From Diadophis punctatus similis (lineage: Eukaryota; Chordata; Lepidosauria; Squamata; Dipsadidae), in NCBI GenBank assembly GCA_023053685.1, contig JALIGW010000003.1, positions 44,896,496 to 44,960,495 of the forward strand: a stretch of 64,000 nt of DNA, in the 5' to 3' direction. This document shows positions 53,801 to 62,161 of this stretch, piece by piece. The notes under the pieces were generated by a model. The model ran no database searches. It saw only the letters and a list, made by a program, of their open reading frames with translations, and was not told the DNA's origin. How positions within the stretch are numbered: the stretch's first letter is position 1; every line of letters starts with the position of its first letter. The position numbers and the translations under genes were made by a program.

Positions 53801-56800
53801 GTTATGTACTAAGAGGACAGTGTAAAACATTTCTGCTCCATGTGTTCAACCAGATAAGTATCAGTAGTGGGTTCTAAAACGCGTTGCTACCGGTTCGTGA
53901 GCACGTGATGCTTCTGCGCATGCGCAGAAGCGTCATGGGTGGGTGGGCAGAGCCTCCCGCCACCGCTGCTACCGGTTCGCAGAACCGGGCTGAACCAGGA
54001 GCAACCCACTAATGGTAAGTATTCTTCCTCTTTGAAAGGTACCTAAAAGTCTCTCTCTTTCTCTCTAGACATGCATTTTCTCTCAGTTCTGTAATGTTTT
54101 CATTGGATTATTTCCATGTTTAAAAACTGGCCTCAGGGCATGCACCAGGTCTGTCTAGTGATGTCTTCTGCCTAGTTGACATGTAATATGTTTTCCTCAG
54201 GCAGTTTTCAACTGCCATAGAAAAGGGTGAGTTGGATTACAGGGTTTGATGCTGAAATGCGTGAGGGAAATGTCAAATGAAGCATATGTCAGTGGGGATA
54301 GAATGTATTTCCTAAGGTGAGACATGCCATGTAGCTACCAGCTTCCACCAGTAGCAAGCAAGGGTGAAATGCTCCCGGTTCACTTTTACCTGTCGGTCGT
54401 CGGAGAGCCAATCACGAAGGCAACGCGATGCTCCGCCCACCCACCAGGACACCGCCATTTGAGTTATTGTACCCTCTGCGCATGCACAAAGCGTTCTGTG
54501 CATGCGCAGAGGATAAAAGAACTGAAATGGCGGTGTCCCGGGGGGTGGGCAAAGCGTTGCGCTGCCTTTGCGATTGGCTCTCCGAGGACCGACAGGTAAA
54601 AGCGAACCGGGAGCATTTCACCCTGGTAGCAAGGCACTGGAGAGACTGGAGAGACAGAAATTCTTATGTGAGCATTGCATCAAAACTTGTGTTTATTAAA
54701 ACATTGGCCTGAGCCAGTGGTAGGTTGCTACCGGTTCGCCCCAGTTCGGGGGAACCGGTAGCAGCGGCTGGAGGCTCCGCCCACCCACCCAGACATCATC
54801 ACAGACAATTTGCGCATGCGCAGAAGGTTCTGCGCATGCACAAAAGCACCGTGCACACACGTTCACAGTTCCGAACCAGTAGCGAAGGTAAGTGTAACCC
54901 ACTACTGGCCTTAGCATCATGTGGGGTAAGATCTTGGCCCTGCTCCTGACCGCAAAAAGTTTTGGATCGGCGCAATTATTTTTTTCCTTTCTGAGGACAG
55001 ATATGTACAATTGGCCAGGTTCCCATATTAATATGGTTCGCTAGTCCTTAGCTTAGCTTATAAAGTGGGAAGCATTGTTAAATAAACCCCGATTTAGTTA
55101 ATTAATTCTATCTTTGTAAATATATGGAAGGAGAACATCTTAACTCTTCTGTTGTTTTCCAACTACTGGGTTATTTTTATAAGGAAGAATCAGTGGGCTA
55201 AGAAAGAATTTAGCAATTTCACACATCCCCTCTCTATGTTCTTGCAAATATATAGCAAATATATATAGCAAGAATATTTAGCAAGAATATTTATATTGTA
55301 AATGTGTTTCTCCATATTAATGTTAGAAAGGAAACAAGGAATTTCCAAAGTTGGGGATAGGATGATATCAGCTGAATAGGATAAGAGGAGTGGCTGTAGT
55401 TGTTTGTAACATGCTGGTGGGCCAGAATTAGGACATTGCCACCAACTGCCAAGAGGCTCCTAGGGAGACTTGCAGGTTCTCTTCTGGGGGGACAGAAAAC
55501 AAAGGTCATTTGGTTTCAGCATAGCAATAGAGATTAGGCGATCCTTTTGCATATCAGAGAGGGTTGAAAAGATTGACAACAAAAGAAGTTAGGAATATGC
55601 ACTAGTGCAGTCTTCCATAGCTTGGGACCAGTGGTGTTTGAGGCTGGGAGATTATGGGAGCCACACCTGGAAGGCATCAGGTTGTAGAAGGCTGCACTGG
55701 TAAGAAGTGCAGAAGAGTGTAGAAGGCTGTACACTCTAGAACAGGAATAACTTTAAAAAGAACATACCCTGTGAATGATTCCAGCAGAGTGAATATACTG
55801 CAAAAGAAGAAAAAGACCACATGAAGATTATATACAGCCTCCTCCATAATTGATATTAATCAAGATTCCCCATGATAGAACATGTTCTATGTAGCATCCT
55901 AGGGTACACAAAGTAGCTTTCTATGTGGATTAATGATCTCAAAACAACCCTTAGAAAGTGGAAACACCATTTCTACCCAAAAAGAAAAATAATCCAATAG
56001 AAATATTCTAGAATTCCTCAGAACTTCTTGTCAACAAGCAAAGGCAACCCTGATGAGGCCTTTTGTTTTTGTGGGAGTGATTCTGGTGAAATAAACTCTT
56101 TCCCTGCAGCTTTCTCTTGCCTTGTTTTGCTAAGTCATGAGCTCTGGCAAACTTCCATTACTGATGACCTTTTCATATGCTGAAGGACTAGCCGCAGAAT
56201 CCCCAGGAGGTGTGGTCACCATTGGATGGGCATGATAGGAGGTGTGAACCAAGGTGAGGACACTGATAATGAACAATTCAGTACAGAGATAGTAGCAGTG
56301 GTGGGTTCCTACTAGTGCAGTCCGGTGCGCCGTTCCAGTAGGGATCCTTCGATTGTGCAACTTGCACGCGACGGCTCCGGTGCCGTCTTCACCGGTCCAT
56401 CACACGGTGCCATCTTTTTTTCTGAATTTTTGGCCTTTTTTTGCTTCCTACGCATGCGCGAAGCAAAATCTCACGAGGGGACGTGTGTGCGAGATTTCGG
56501 CAATTTTTTGCTTCTGTGCATGCGCGGAAGCAAAAAATCACTAAAATCACATGCGCATGCGCGTCCCCTCACAAGATTTCGGTGATATTTTTGCTTCCTG
56601 TGCATGCGTGGAAGCAAAATCACGCAAGGAGATGTGCGCGTGGGAAATGTGATGCGCGTGCAGCGCACCGGTAGCCAGGTAAGAGGAACCCACCCCTGGA
56701 TAGTAGCCATCTTGCTGATAACCAAGCTATCTTGGGTACAAGCCAGATGCTGTGGATGGGAATGATTTGTACTTCAGAAATGGGAGATGCTTCTGAGATG

Positions 56801-58999
56801 AGAAACTCCAGGTACTGTAAATGATGAGTCCCACCTCATGTGGACATCAGTATGCAAAGCAATAGGCCAAGCAAACCAAGGATTTAACGGTCTCTATATC
56901 AAAATTCCAGAAAGTTTAACAATCAGCTCTTGCAAGCACATCCCTGGATATAATCATGCAAGAGGTACGTGGAAGTCCAAAAGGCTAAAGCACAAAAGAA
57001 TTTTAAAGTAATAAGGGAAGTAAAAGCAACAAGAAGTTTTTTCCCCCTGGCCATTTCAATAGTAAATTAAGAAAAAGGAAAGAGCTGAGACCACTTGTTA
57101 GAGAAATGATAAATGTAGCAGCAGATGACAACAGCAGAAAAAAGGCCCCTTTCAACCTCTTTTTTTTTCATCTTCCTTGTGATATTTTTATTCCTTGCTC
57201 TATTAAAAGACAGTTCCCTCTAGGGAGGAGTGGCAATCCATTAGGGAGCATGTGACTTCTGTGAACATGTTTAAATCTCCAGGTCAGACCAGCTGCATCT
57301 GAAAATCTTGACACCCAGCTGCTGTGGCCTAGAGGTAGAGCTCTTGCCTCACAATCAGGAGGTTGTGAGTTCAATCCTAAGTAGAGGCAGATGCAAGGGT
57401 CTCCTGCTTGGGCAGGGGGTTGGACTAGATGACCTGCAAGGTCCCTTAACATCTGTTAAATGTTATCTCCAAGCCTTTTTCTGTGATCTTTGAGAAATTA
57501 TGGAGAATGGAGAAGGTCAAATGTTGTTTTGATCTTCACAAAGGAGTAAGGTGGGGGAGGGGAAGGGAAGGACTAGAATAATTACCAACCAGTAATCCTG
57601 TAATTGACACATGACAAAACTCTGCAATAGATTATTAAAAAGCTGTTAAGGAGAATTAAAAATAACTAAATTACTTGGCAGAAGCCAGCAAGTGTTCCTC
57701 AAGAAGAAATCATGCCAAATGAAGTTGATCTTTTTGGACAAAGTGGTTAATTTATTTGATTGTAGGAATGTACCTTGACTTCAGCAAACCATTACCCAAG
57801 GCTTGTCATAAGACCTTAATAGAGAAAATGGCACAAAGGTGATTGGTTTATGCTGTTTTTAGATGGAAACAGAGCTTGTACAATCATATCCCATGAGTGC
57901 CATTGTGCCAGTGACTCCCTATCAGGCTGGAAGGAATTATTGCAGGGGTGAATTATTCTTTTACTACATCTGCTTTAATTTTAATAAAGCTTCCTAAAGA
58001 GAACTTGGAGAGATTCATGTTTAGAAAAAATCCCTTTCAGATAAGGCAGCTATCAAAGATCTGATAGACACAAAGGGTGACTGTGTGTTGTGTTGAGGGA
58101 AAGTGTCAAGTGGCATAATTTCAAATGGGACAGAAGTAAAATATTTCATTCATGTAGGAAAAAAACAAAGGCTTGGTTATAGCAAATAGCAAAGCACGTT
58201 TTACATCAGGACATGAAAAATAATCTGAATGTCTTGGTGGATTTATTATAAAATTATTATGAGCCAAAAGGCATCTGCCAAAAAGAAAAGTCACATCAAC
58301 AGATGTAGCCTGTCAAATCAAGAAAACCATTCCCCTCTATTCTGCATTGGTTAGACTGAACCTTGAATAGTTCTCAGTACCACATTTTAAGAGGTTTATT
58401 CACAAAACAGCAACCAAGACAATAAGATGGCTTGGATAGAAAAATATAGGAGGAACAGCTGGTGCTGGGTGTCTTTAGCTTGAGAAGAAAAGTTTGCAGA
58501 GAGATATGATAGTGTAGCTGTCTCAATATTTGAAGAGCTATTATATGGTAGACAGGGCAGAATTATTTAGAGTCGTTCCAGAAGACAGGATAAGAAAAAA
58601 TTGTGTACGTTACAAAGAAAGGCCATAGTAAAAGTCTTTCACCAATGCACATACTGCTTGATTGGAGGTCTTTATTGGAAGCTGGGTGGATTTTGGTCAG
58701 GGGTGCTAAAGCACAGATCCATGTACAAGGCAGGGAGCTAGACTTTATGATCTCTAAGGTTCCTCTGGCTCCTTTCAATCCTATGAGTATATGTTCAAAA
58801 TCTATTCAAAGATGTCACTAAAGAAATGAAGTGGTATGGCAAACGTGGCAGAAATCTATTTCTGTTCTGAATTTTTCTGAAGTTACTTACCTTCAAGCCT
58901 TTCAAAACCTGGTAGATCAGATACTGAATCTTTTCCTCACTGAATTGGTGCCCCATTATCTTTTGTAAATCCGTCTGCATGTATGGCATCACCAAGTAA
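37997..58999 (-). CDS. MAPK13: MAPK13, mitogen-activated protein kinase 13 (p38 delta), exons 4-12; 5' exons not in window
   Basis: A stress-activated Ser/Thr kinase switched on by dual phosphorylation by MKK3/6. Nine exons join in phase: 58999-58891, 55797-55768, 51411-51364, 49034-48920, 47504-47433, 44591-44512, 43062-42984, 39580-39404, 38076-37997. They give 262 codons before the stop, exactly residues 104-365 if the protein has the usual 365. On that numbering, gatekeeper Met107, catalytic Asp150 (HRD), Asp168 (DFG) and Thr180-Gly-Tyr182 all fall where expected. I chose p38 delta rather than p38 alpha (MAPK14) from [29 protein letters not shown] and the C-terminal [13 protein letters not shown] tail. 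No inactivating change seen. Confidence 0.95.
38077..39403. other. MAPK13 intron 11: nothing recognised
   Basis: AT-rich intron, no repeat or gene that I can name. Confidence 0.55.
39404..39580 (-). CDS. MAPK13: MAPK13 exon 11
   Basis: Acceptor TTCTTTGTAG, 177 nt, donor AGAA|GTAAGT. Codes [40 protein letters not shown] and [18 protein letters not shown], the last kinase helices and start of the C-terminal extension with the common-docking acidic patch. Confidence 0.97.
39797..40045. repeat. Long imperfect foldback (inverted repeat)
   Basis: The left arm (GATAAAGCTTACAACATAGT, TTCAGCTTGATGGATTGTAA, AACTTCAACAAAGTT) is matched inverted by the right arm (AACATCTTTGTTGAAGTT, TTTGCAATACATCAAGCTGA, AACTACGTTGTAAGCTTCAT) around a short A/T loop near 39910. 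CAAGTCACTTG and CAAGTGACTTG mark the outer ends. About 250 bp. Confidence 0.85.
40094..41188. mobile_element. 1.1-kb GC-rich transposon-like element with internal foldback, TSD agctagtg
   Basis: Ends TAAGGTGACCAGACGTCCCG and ATCTGGTCACTTTA form a short inverted repeat; AGCTAGTG flanks both sides exactly (40086-40093, 41189-41196). The interior is very GC-rich and coding-like on both arms: one strand reads [20 protein letters not shown] with a Gln run. The arms (about 40388-40595 and 40600-40812) are inverted copies meeting at GAGCCGGTGTCAAAATTCAC. A second copy of CGAGCTGAGAGGCCTGCTG lies at 40799. Non-autonomous; no transposase seen. Confidence 0.82.
41345..41665 (+). mobile_element. Bov-B-like LINE 3' end
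   Basis: Reads [33 protein letters not shown], the conserved C-terminal end of a Bov-B/RTE ORF2, followed by worn 3' sequence and (ATC)n-like tail CATCATCATTATCATCATC. 5'-truncated. Confidence 0.85.
41666..42983. other. MAPK13 intron 10 remainder: nothing recognised
   Basis: AT-rich intron. A mixed-composition patch near 42390-42670 looks more complex than its surroundings but carries no frame or motif I can name. Confidence 0.5.
42984..43062 (-). CDS. MAPK13: MAPK13 exon 10
   Basis: Acceptor TTCTTTTAG, 79 nt, donor CAGG|GTAAGT. Codes [26 protein letters not shown], part of the MAPK insert. Confidence 0.95.
43063..44511. other. MAPK13 intron 9: nothing recognised
   Basis: AT-rich intron. 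Direct repeat GAAAGAAAGGGCA at about 43468 and 43492. No gene. Confidence 0.5.
44512..44591 (-). CDS. MAPK13: MAPK13 exon 9
   Basis: 80 nt, donor GCG|GTAAGA. Completes Tyr and codes [26 protein letters not shown], the MAPK insert region. An AG 8 nt upstream (TTCAG|CCTGCCAG) is not used, since it breaks the frame. Confidence 0.94.
44739..45033. mobile_element. hAT-like MITE, GTGGGTT family, TSD acctcgtt
   Basis: 295 bp from CAGAGGTGGGTTCCTCCCGG to CCAGAACCCACCCCTG, exact ACCTCGTT at 44731-44738 and 45034-45041. Confidence 0.94.
45142..45535. repeat. CGACTTAC-family MITE-like repeat, copy 5
   Basis: Starts ATAGTCCTCGGCTTACAACA, ends TTGTAAGTTGAGGACTACCT; same interior landmarks as copy 3. Confidence 0.82.
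46055..46885 (+). mobile_element. CR1 3' end split by a MITE
   Basis: Left part AACCAGTGGAACAACTTGCC to GAAATAGTATAGGTTCTCC, right part GGTTCTCCTGCTTGAGCAGG, GAAGACCTCCAAGGTCCCTT and CTATTCTATTC. Together they make a normal CR1 3' end. Confidence 0.88.
46173..46810. mobile_element. hAT-like MITE, GTGGGTT family, longest copy, TSD ggttctcc
   Basis: 638 bp from CAGGGGCGGGTTCCTAATTT to CAGTAGGAACCCACCACTG, exact GGTTCTCC at 46165-46172 and 46811-46818. Interior holds two inverted copies of a segment with GGATCATC(A/G) and AGCAGCTCGAGAAGCCTCA. Confidence 0.93.
47433..47504 (-). CDS. MAPK13: MAPK13 exon 8
   Basis: Acceptor TTTCAAACAG, 72 nt. Codes [24 protein letters not shown] and one base of Tyr. 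The exon ends GACT|GTATCCTT. An earlier GGGTAAAG would look like a donor but loses KGKDY. Confidence 0.93.
47505..48919. other. MAPK13 intron 7: (AC)n and one small MITE, otherwise nothing recognised
   Basis: GCGCGCGCGC followed by (AC)n at 47841-47884; the MITE at 48116-48249; no gene seen elsewhere. Confidence 0.6.
48116..48249. mobile_element. hAT-like MITE, TIR CAGGGNTGTCAAACTC
   Basis: 134 bp from CAGGGCTGTCAAACTCCCGG to GTGAGTTTGACACCCCTG, with flanks AATTAGAC and CATTAGAC matching at 7 of 8. Confidence 0.88.
48920..49034 (-). CDS. MAPK13: MAPK13 exon 7 (DFG and TGY activation loop)
   Basis: Acceptor GTTTTTAG, 115 nt, donor ACTG|GTGGGT. Codes [20 protein letters not shown] and [21 protein letters not shown] and the p38-type TGY dual-phosphorylation motif are intact. 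Confidence 0.97.
49935..50244. mobile_element. hAT-like MITE that is a full-length palindrome, TSD ctctgaac
   Basis: 310 bp from CAGTGGTGGGTTCCTACCAG to CCGGTAGGAACCCACCACTG; exact CTCTGAAC at 49927-49934 and 50245-50252. The arms match almost throughout and meet near AAGCAGAACGCTTTGGGC, so either strand can fold on itself. Confidence 0.95.
50606..50829 (-). mobile_element. Sauria-type tRNA-derived SINE
   Basis: On the minus strand: head AGAATCCTGGTGGTGTAGAG, then GGTTGACTCAGCC, GGTAAAATGAAGACCCAGAT, tail GTATATAAGTCTAAATGC with TATTGC units. Confidence 0.88.
51364..51411 (-). CDS. MAPK13: MAPK13 exon 6 (48 nt, catalytic loop)
   Basis: Acceptor TATACTGCAG, 48 nt, donor AAG|GTAGGA. Codes [16 protein letters not shown], with catalytic Asp150, Lys152 and metal-binding Asn155. 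Confidence 0.96.
51412..52266. other. MAPK13 intron 5, right of exon 6: nothing recognised
   Basis: No gene. The patch at about 51800-52130 is less AT-rich and includes CATCACTGTATGTGGAAGCC-type text of unknown origin. Confidence 0.45.
52267..52693. mobile_element. hAT-like MITE, GATGGCG family, TSD gcctagtc
   Basis: 427 bp from CAGTGATGGCAAACCTATGG to AAAGGTTCGCCATCACTG; exact GCCTAGTC at 52259-52266 and 52694-52701. Confidence 0.94.
52766..53027. mobile_element. hAT-like MITE, GTGGGTT family
   Basis: 262 bp from CAGGGGTGACTTCTGGATTC to ACCGGTAGAACCCACCTCTG; flanks TGTGCAAC and TTTGCAAC match at 7 of 8. Confidence 0.87.
53862..54014. mobile_element. hAT-like MITE, GTGGGTT family
   Basis: 153 bp from CAGTAGTGGGTTCTAAAACG to GGAGCAACCCACTAATG; flanks ATAAGTAT and GTAAGTAT match at 7 of 8. 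Close relative of the copy at 9596. Confidence 0.88.
54359..54625. mobile_element. Palindromic hAT-like MITE, TSD gtagcaag
   Basis: 267 bp from CAAGGGTGAAATGCTCCCGG to CCGGGAGCATTTCACCCTG; exact GTAGCAAG at 54351-54358 and 54626-54633. Arms pair almost end to end around CACAAAGCGTTCTGTG. Confidence 0.92.
54715..54907. mobile_element. hAT-like MITE, GTGGGTT family
   Basis: 193 bp from CAGTGGTAGGTTGCTACCGG to GTGTAACCCACTACTG; flanks GCCTGAGC and GCCTTAGC match at 7 of 8. Confidence 0.87.
54908..56295. other. MAPK13 introns 4/5 around exon 5: nothing else recognised
   Basis: Apart from the 30-nt exon, AT-rich intron DNA without nameable repeats. Confidence 0.5.
55768..55797 (-). CDS. MAPK13: MAPK13 exon 5 (30 nt, [10 protein letters not shown])
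   Basis: A 30-nt micro-like exon, acceptor TCTTTTGCAG, donor AGG|GTATGT. Codes [10 protein letters not shown], the start of the catalytic loop; the HRD aspartate is in the next exon. Confidence 0.95.
56296..56698. mobile_element. hAT-like MITE, GTGGGTT family, TSD gatagtag
   Basis: 403 bp from CAGTGGTGGGTTCCTACTAG to AAGAGGAACCCACCCCTG; exact GATAGTAG at 56288-56295 and 56699-56706. Interior has three spaced copies of a TTTTGCTTC...GCATGCG(C/T)GAAGCAAAA hairpin word. Confidence 0.94.
57316..57462 (+). mobile_element. tRNA-derived SINE with CR1-like tail
   Basis: Head GCTGTGGCCTAGAGGTAGAG with A box and GTTCAATCCT B box, then GGGTTGGACTAGATGACCTG and CAAGGTCCCTTAACATCTGT, a CR1-type 3' end. 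A different SINE lineage from the Sauria-type copies. Confidence 0.78.
57600..58795 (+). mobile_element. Old CR1-like LINE remnant
   Basis: Degenerate RT text can be seen (about 57765: [20 protein letters not shown]), then AAGGAATTATTGCAGG-type sequence and a CR1-like end, AGCTAGACTTTATGATCTCT and AATCCTATGA. Many stops. Confidence 0.65.
58891..58999 (-). CDS. MAPK13: MAPK13 exon 4 (hinge, residues 104-139)
   Basis: Acceptor TTTTTTAG, 109 nt, donor AAG|GTAAGT. The first T completes a split Phe codon, then [20 protein letters not shown] and [16 protein letters not shown]. Holds the gatekeeper methionine (MP) of the ATP pocket. Confidence 0.96.
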
Positions 59000-60444
59000 C
59001 TAAAAAATTTAAAAGGTAAGTATCAGAGAAAGATGCAAGATGTAATGGAGTTATATAGTTCACCAGAAATAGTAGCTAATTCATGCTAAGACTCTTACCG
59101 ATTTTATAAAATCCCATTTCTGAAAATAAGAGTGAAGGGGTGTATTTTAGAACCAGGAATGAGTCTTTATCTCATTAAACAAAATACTATAGCAAATAAT
59201 ATTATTGTAACTTAATCTTTTTACTGCAGTCCATAACAAAATGATCTGAACTTCTCTGAAACCACTATGTCTATTGTCTTAAATAAGTCTATTGTCAATT
59301 TAATAGTTTAATTGATGTGAGACTCACACTGCTGGCTTTTCAGATCCATTTAACTATGCTTTTCAATTTCTGGCTCTGTGTTTATCCATACAACACAAGG
59401 GACTACCAGATAGAATAGCTATTGACTTGCAGCTAAGGCCCAGTTAATTTGCACTGACTTCTTATGTAGTTATTAATTATATACAGGTAAGAGTCATCTT
59501 TGAAACCCTTAACTATGGTACAAACCATAGCATAAACATTTCCTTATGATATTGCTTTTACATCCCCAACCCACACCTATGGCAGCTTAAAGTAATCTTA
59601 AAGTGAATTGTTTCAACTTAAAGTGGTGTTCTCCATCTTCTCCCAACACAATTCTTGCTCTGGATACATTCTAGCATGCTTCATTGACGATATGGGTGAT
59701 GGTCAGGATTTGGAACCTGTCCATCTTCTAGTGGCCATCTAAGCTGCTATGGGTTAGGTTAGCCTCTCACCCTCAAACCACGGGGACTGCCCTCCACGGT
59801 CATTTCAATTTGGACTGCAGCAATCACCAGAGACATAGCTTCCACAGAGGTTCTTGCCTACAGAATGTCAGATTGGCACTTCCTGAAGTATTTGTCAGAT
59901 GTTATGCAGGCTTCTTATAAAGACAGGCTTAGTGCCCTTTTGCAAGAACACTACACTTATGTTTCGAAAACAAGATTGCTGCTCAGTGCTGCACAGAAGG
60001 TTGACTTAATCTGGGGAAGAGAGTTGGATTTTGCTAGTTGTGTCAACATTGGGTGCATTATGGATCTTCTGCCAATAGGTATCTTGTATAGTTCTGTATG
60101 TTATTGTTTCCATCACTGGGACAAGGGGAATGAGTTCTATTTTGACTGCTTCTTCATTATTATGTCTACCCCTGAAAGCCCTATTGATAGCAGTTTCATC
60201 CTCTCTTATTACTAATTAAAACCAATTATTGATTGTCCCCTCCAATTTCACTCTATGCCCCACTTCCATCCAATTTCAGAAAAATGCTAGACCCATGTTT
60301 GGAAATAGTAGAACTGGCAAGAATATCGGAAAACAATAGCAAAATTTCAAAAAAAATGTTCTCACAAGTTGTACTCTGCACAATGTGCATTAAACATATA
60401 TCTATGTGTTGTTTTATATAAAGACTCTTAAAAAACGACTAGCC
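59000..60444. other. MAPK13 intron 3: no exon found
   Basis: I looked here on the minus strand for the expected exon 3 (coding ...RNFYDF) and did not find it. No repeat family named. Confidence 0.5.
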
Positions 60445-60955
60445 CTGTTATGGCGAACCTATGGCACGCATGCCACAGGTGGCACGCGGAGCCATATCTG
60501 AGGGCATGTGAGGCTTTGCCCTATGTCAGCTCCAGGGCGCATGTGCGTGCTGGCCAGCTGATTTTCGGCCTTCCGGAGGGCGGGGAGGCCGTTTTTGCCC
60601 TCCCCAGGCTTCAGGAAAGCCTCCAGAGCCTGTAGATGGTGAGAAATGGACCCAATGGGCCAACCGGAAGTTCGTTTCCAAACTTCCGGTTGGCCCGTTG
60701 GGCCATTTTTCACCATCCACAGGCTCTGAAGGCTTTCCTGAAGCCTGGGGAGGGTGAAAAACAGCCCAGCGGGCCTACTGGAAGTTCAGATGCTTCAGTG
60801 AGGCCTGTGCGCATGCATAGAGGGGGAAGCGCGGGGGGTTGTGCGTGCATGCGTGGGGGAGGGCATTGCATTATGGGTATGGGCATGTGCGTGCACGCTG
60901 TCACGCGCGTGCACACCCTTTTGGCACCCGAGCAAAAAAAGGTTCGTAATCACTG
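60445..60955. mobile_element. hAT-like MITE, GATGGCG family, TSD gactagcc
   Basis: 511 bp from CTGTTATGGCGAACCTATGG to AAAGGTTCGTAATCACTG; exact GACTAGCC at 60437-60444 and 60956-60963. Interior inverted pair around 60650-60710 (GGCCAACCGGAAGTTCG / AACTTCCGGTTGGCCCG). Confidence 0.93.
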
Positions 60956-60963
60956 GACTAGCC

Positions 60964-62130
60964 CATTTTGACGTATATTTGAATATTATAGCTTCATATC
61001 TTGCTTTAGTGTTGCTGATACGTTGTTTTTCTTTTAAATTTATATAGTTAGTTTAGACTTTGTGCAATTGTTTAGTATTCATTGTTCTTTCAAGGAATAT
61101 AAAAAGGACAGGTGCATAACATTACCAGAAAGCACATCCTAAGTTAAATATTAAAAGTAACTGTACCAATTGTTTATGAAAAAATCCACTGTCTTGAAAT
61201 GTTTAAAAAAGGCATCTCTGTAGATTTTACTCTGCTAGTCGTTGCCCTAAAATGTAGTAGTCTTTATTAAAGACATTTATGTAGAAGCTAGATTGTGTCA
61301 ACACAGTGTAAAATATTTTGCATTTTAAATCATGCATCAAGCAAGTTTCATGAGACGTCCTCTAATGTCTCTTTCAATTATGCTTTATGATTAATTAATG
61401 AACATATTATAAATATCTCCCCAATCAATCATCTCAGATTTTATTAAATATTGCCCATCCCATAATACAGATTGTATTCAAAGTCCTGATTGGCTTTTCT
61501 GTGACACACATTGTTCTCAGCAGGCAATTTTTTTGTATAAATATTAAATATTAAAATATTACAAGGATAAAAGGTTATTATGGGATGCCAATTCTGTCAG
61601 AAAGCATATTCTCCTCCCATGTCATCTATTTTCAAATGTAAATCTCTGTCATCAAAGTTCCATTTGAAAAAATGCATGGCAGGGTGAAAATACAATTTCT
61701 TCATTTGGGAAATTGAGATCCAATGGGAGCAGTTTTTAAAAAATGTAAACAGAACATTTGATTAAGGGTAGCAATTGTTGCACTAGATTGGCCCCAGAAA
61801 GTTTCTAATTTAAAAACAACAGTTAAACACAGAATTTTCGGGATGCTAAATTGTATGTAAAAACTAATGTGTACTTTGCACTAACAGAAACAAAAATAAA
61901 CTAGGTATTGAAAAAATGTCCACCTGTCAATTGCAAAAGGTCACACTGCTTGTATCAACACATACACTATGCTGATACATTACAGCAAAAGTTCTTGGGA
62001 AGAACTCGATATGTATGAAGGCCAATACCAACTAAAGAACTGGCAGTTGTGATTTCATGTTTTTGTGTATATGATAATAATGAGAACTTTGTGCTGTGGT
62101 CTTACCAGTTCTTGCTTGCAGATAAATGGC
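60964..62130. other. MAPK13 intron 3 continued: nothing recognised
   Basis: AT-rich DNA, no exon or repeat recognised. Confidence 0.5.
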
Positions 62131-62161
62131 AATATTCTATTATTATTATTATTATTATTAT
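62131..62161. repeat. (ATT)n microsatellite at the 3' side of the R4/Dong-like LINE
   Basis: About ten ATT units (TAA on the minus strand). Confidence 0.95.

Noticed and set aside
37997..58999. Assignment as MAPK14 (p38 alpha)
   Set aside because: [24 protein letters not shown] and the [11 protein letters not shown] tail fit p38 delta; p38 alpha has different residues at all three.
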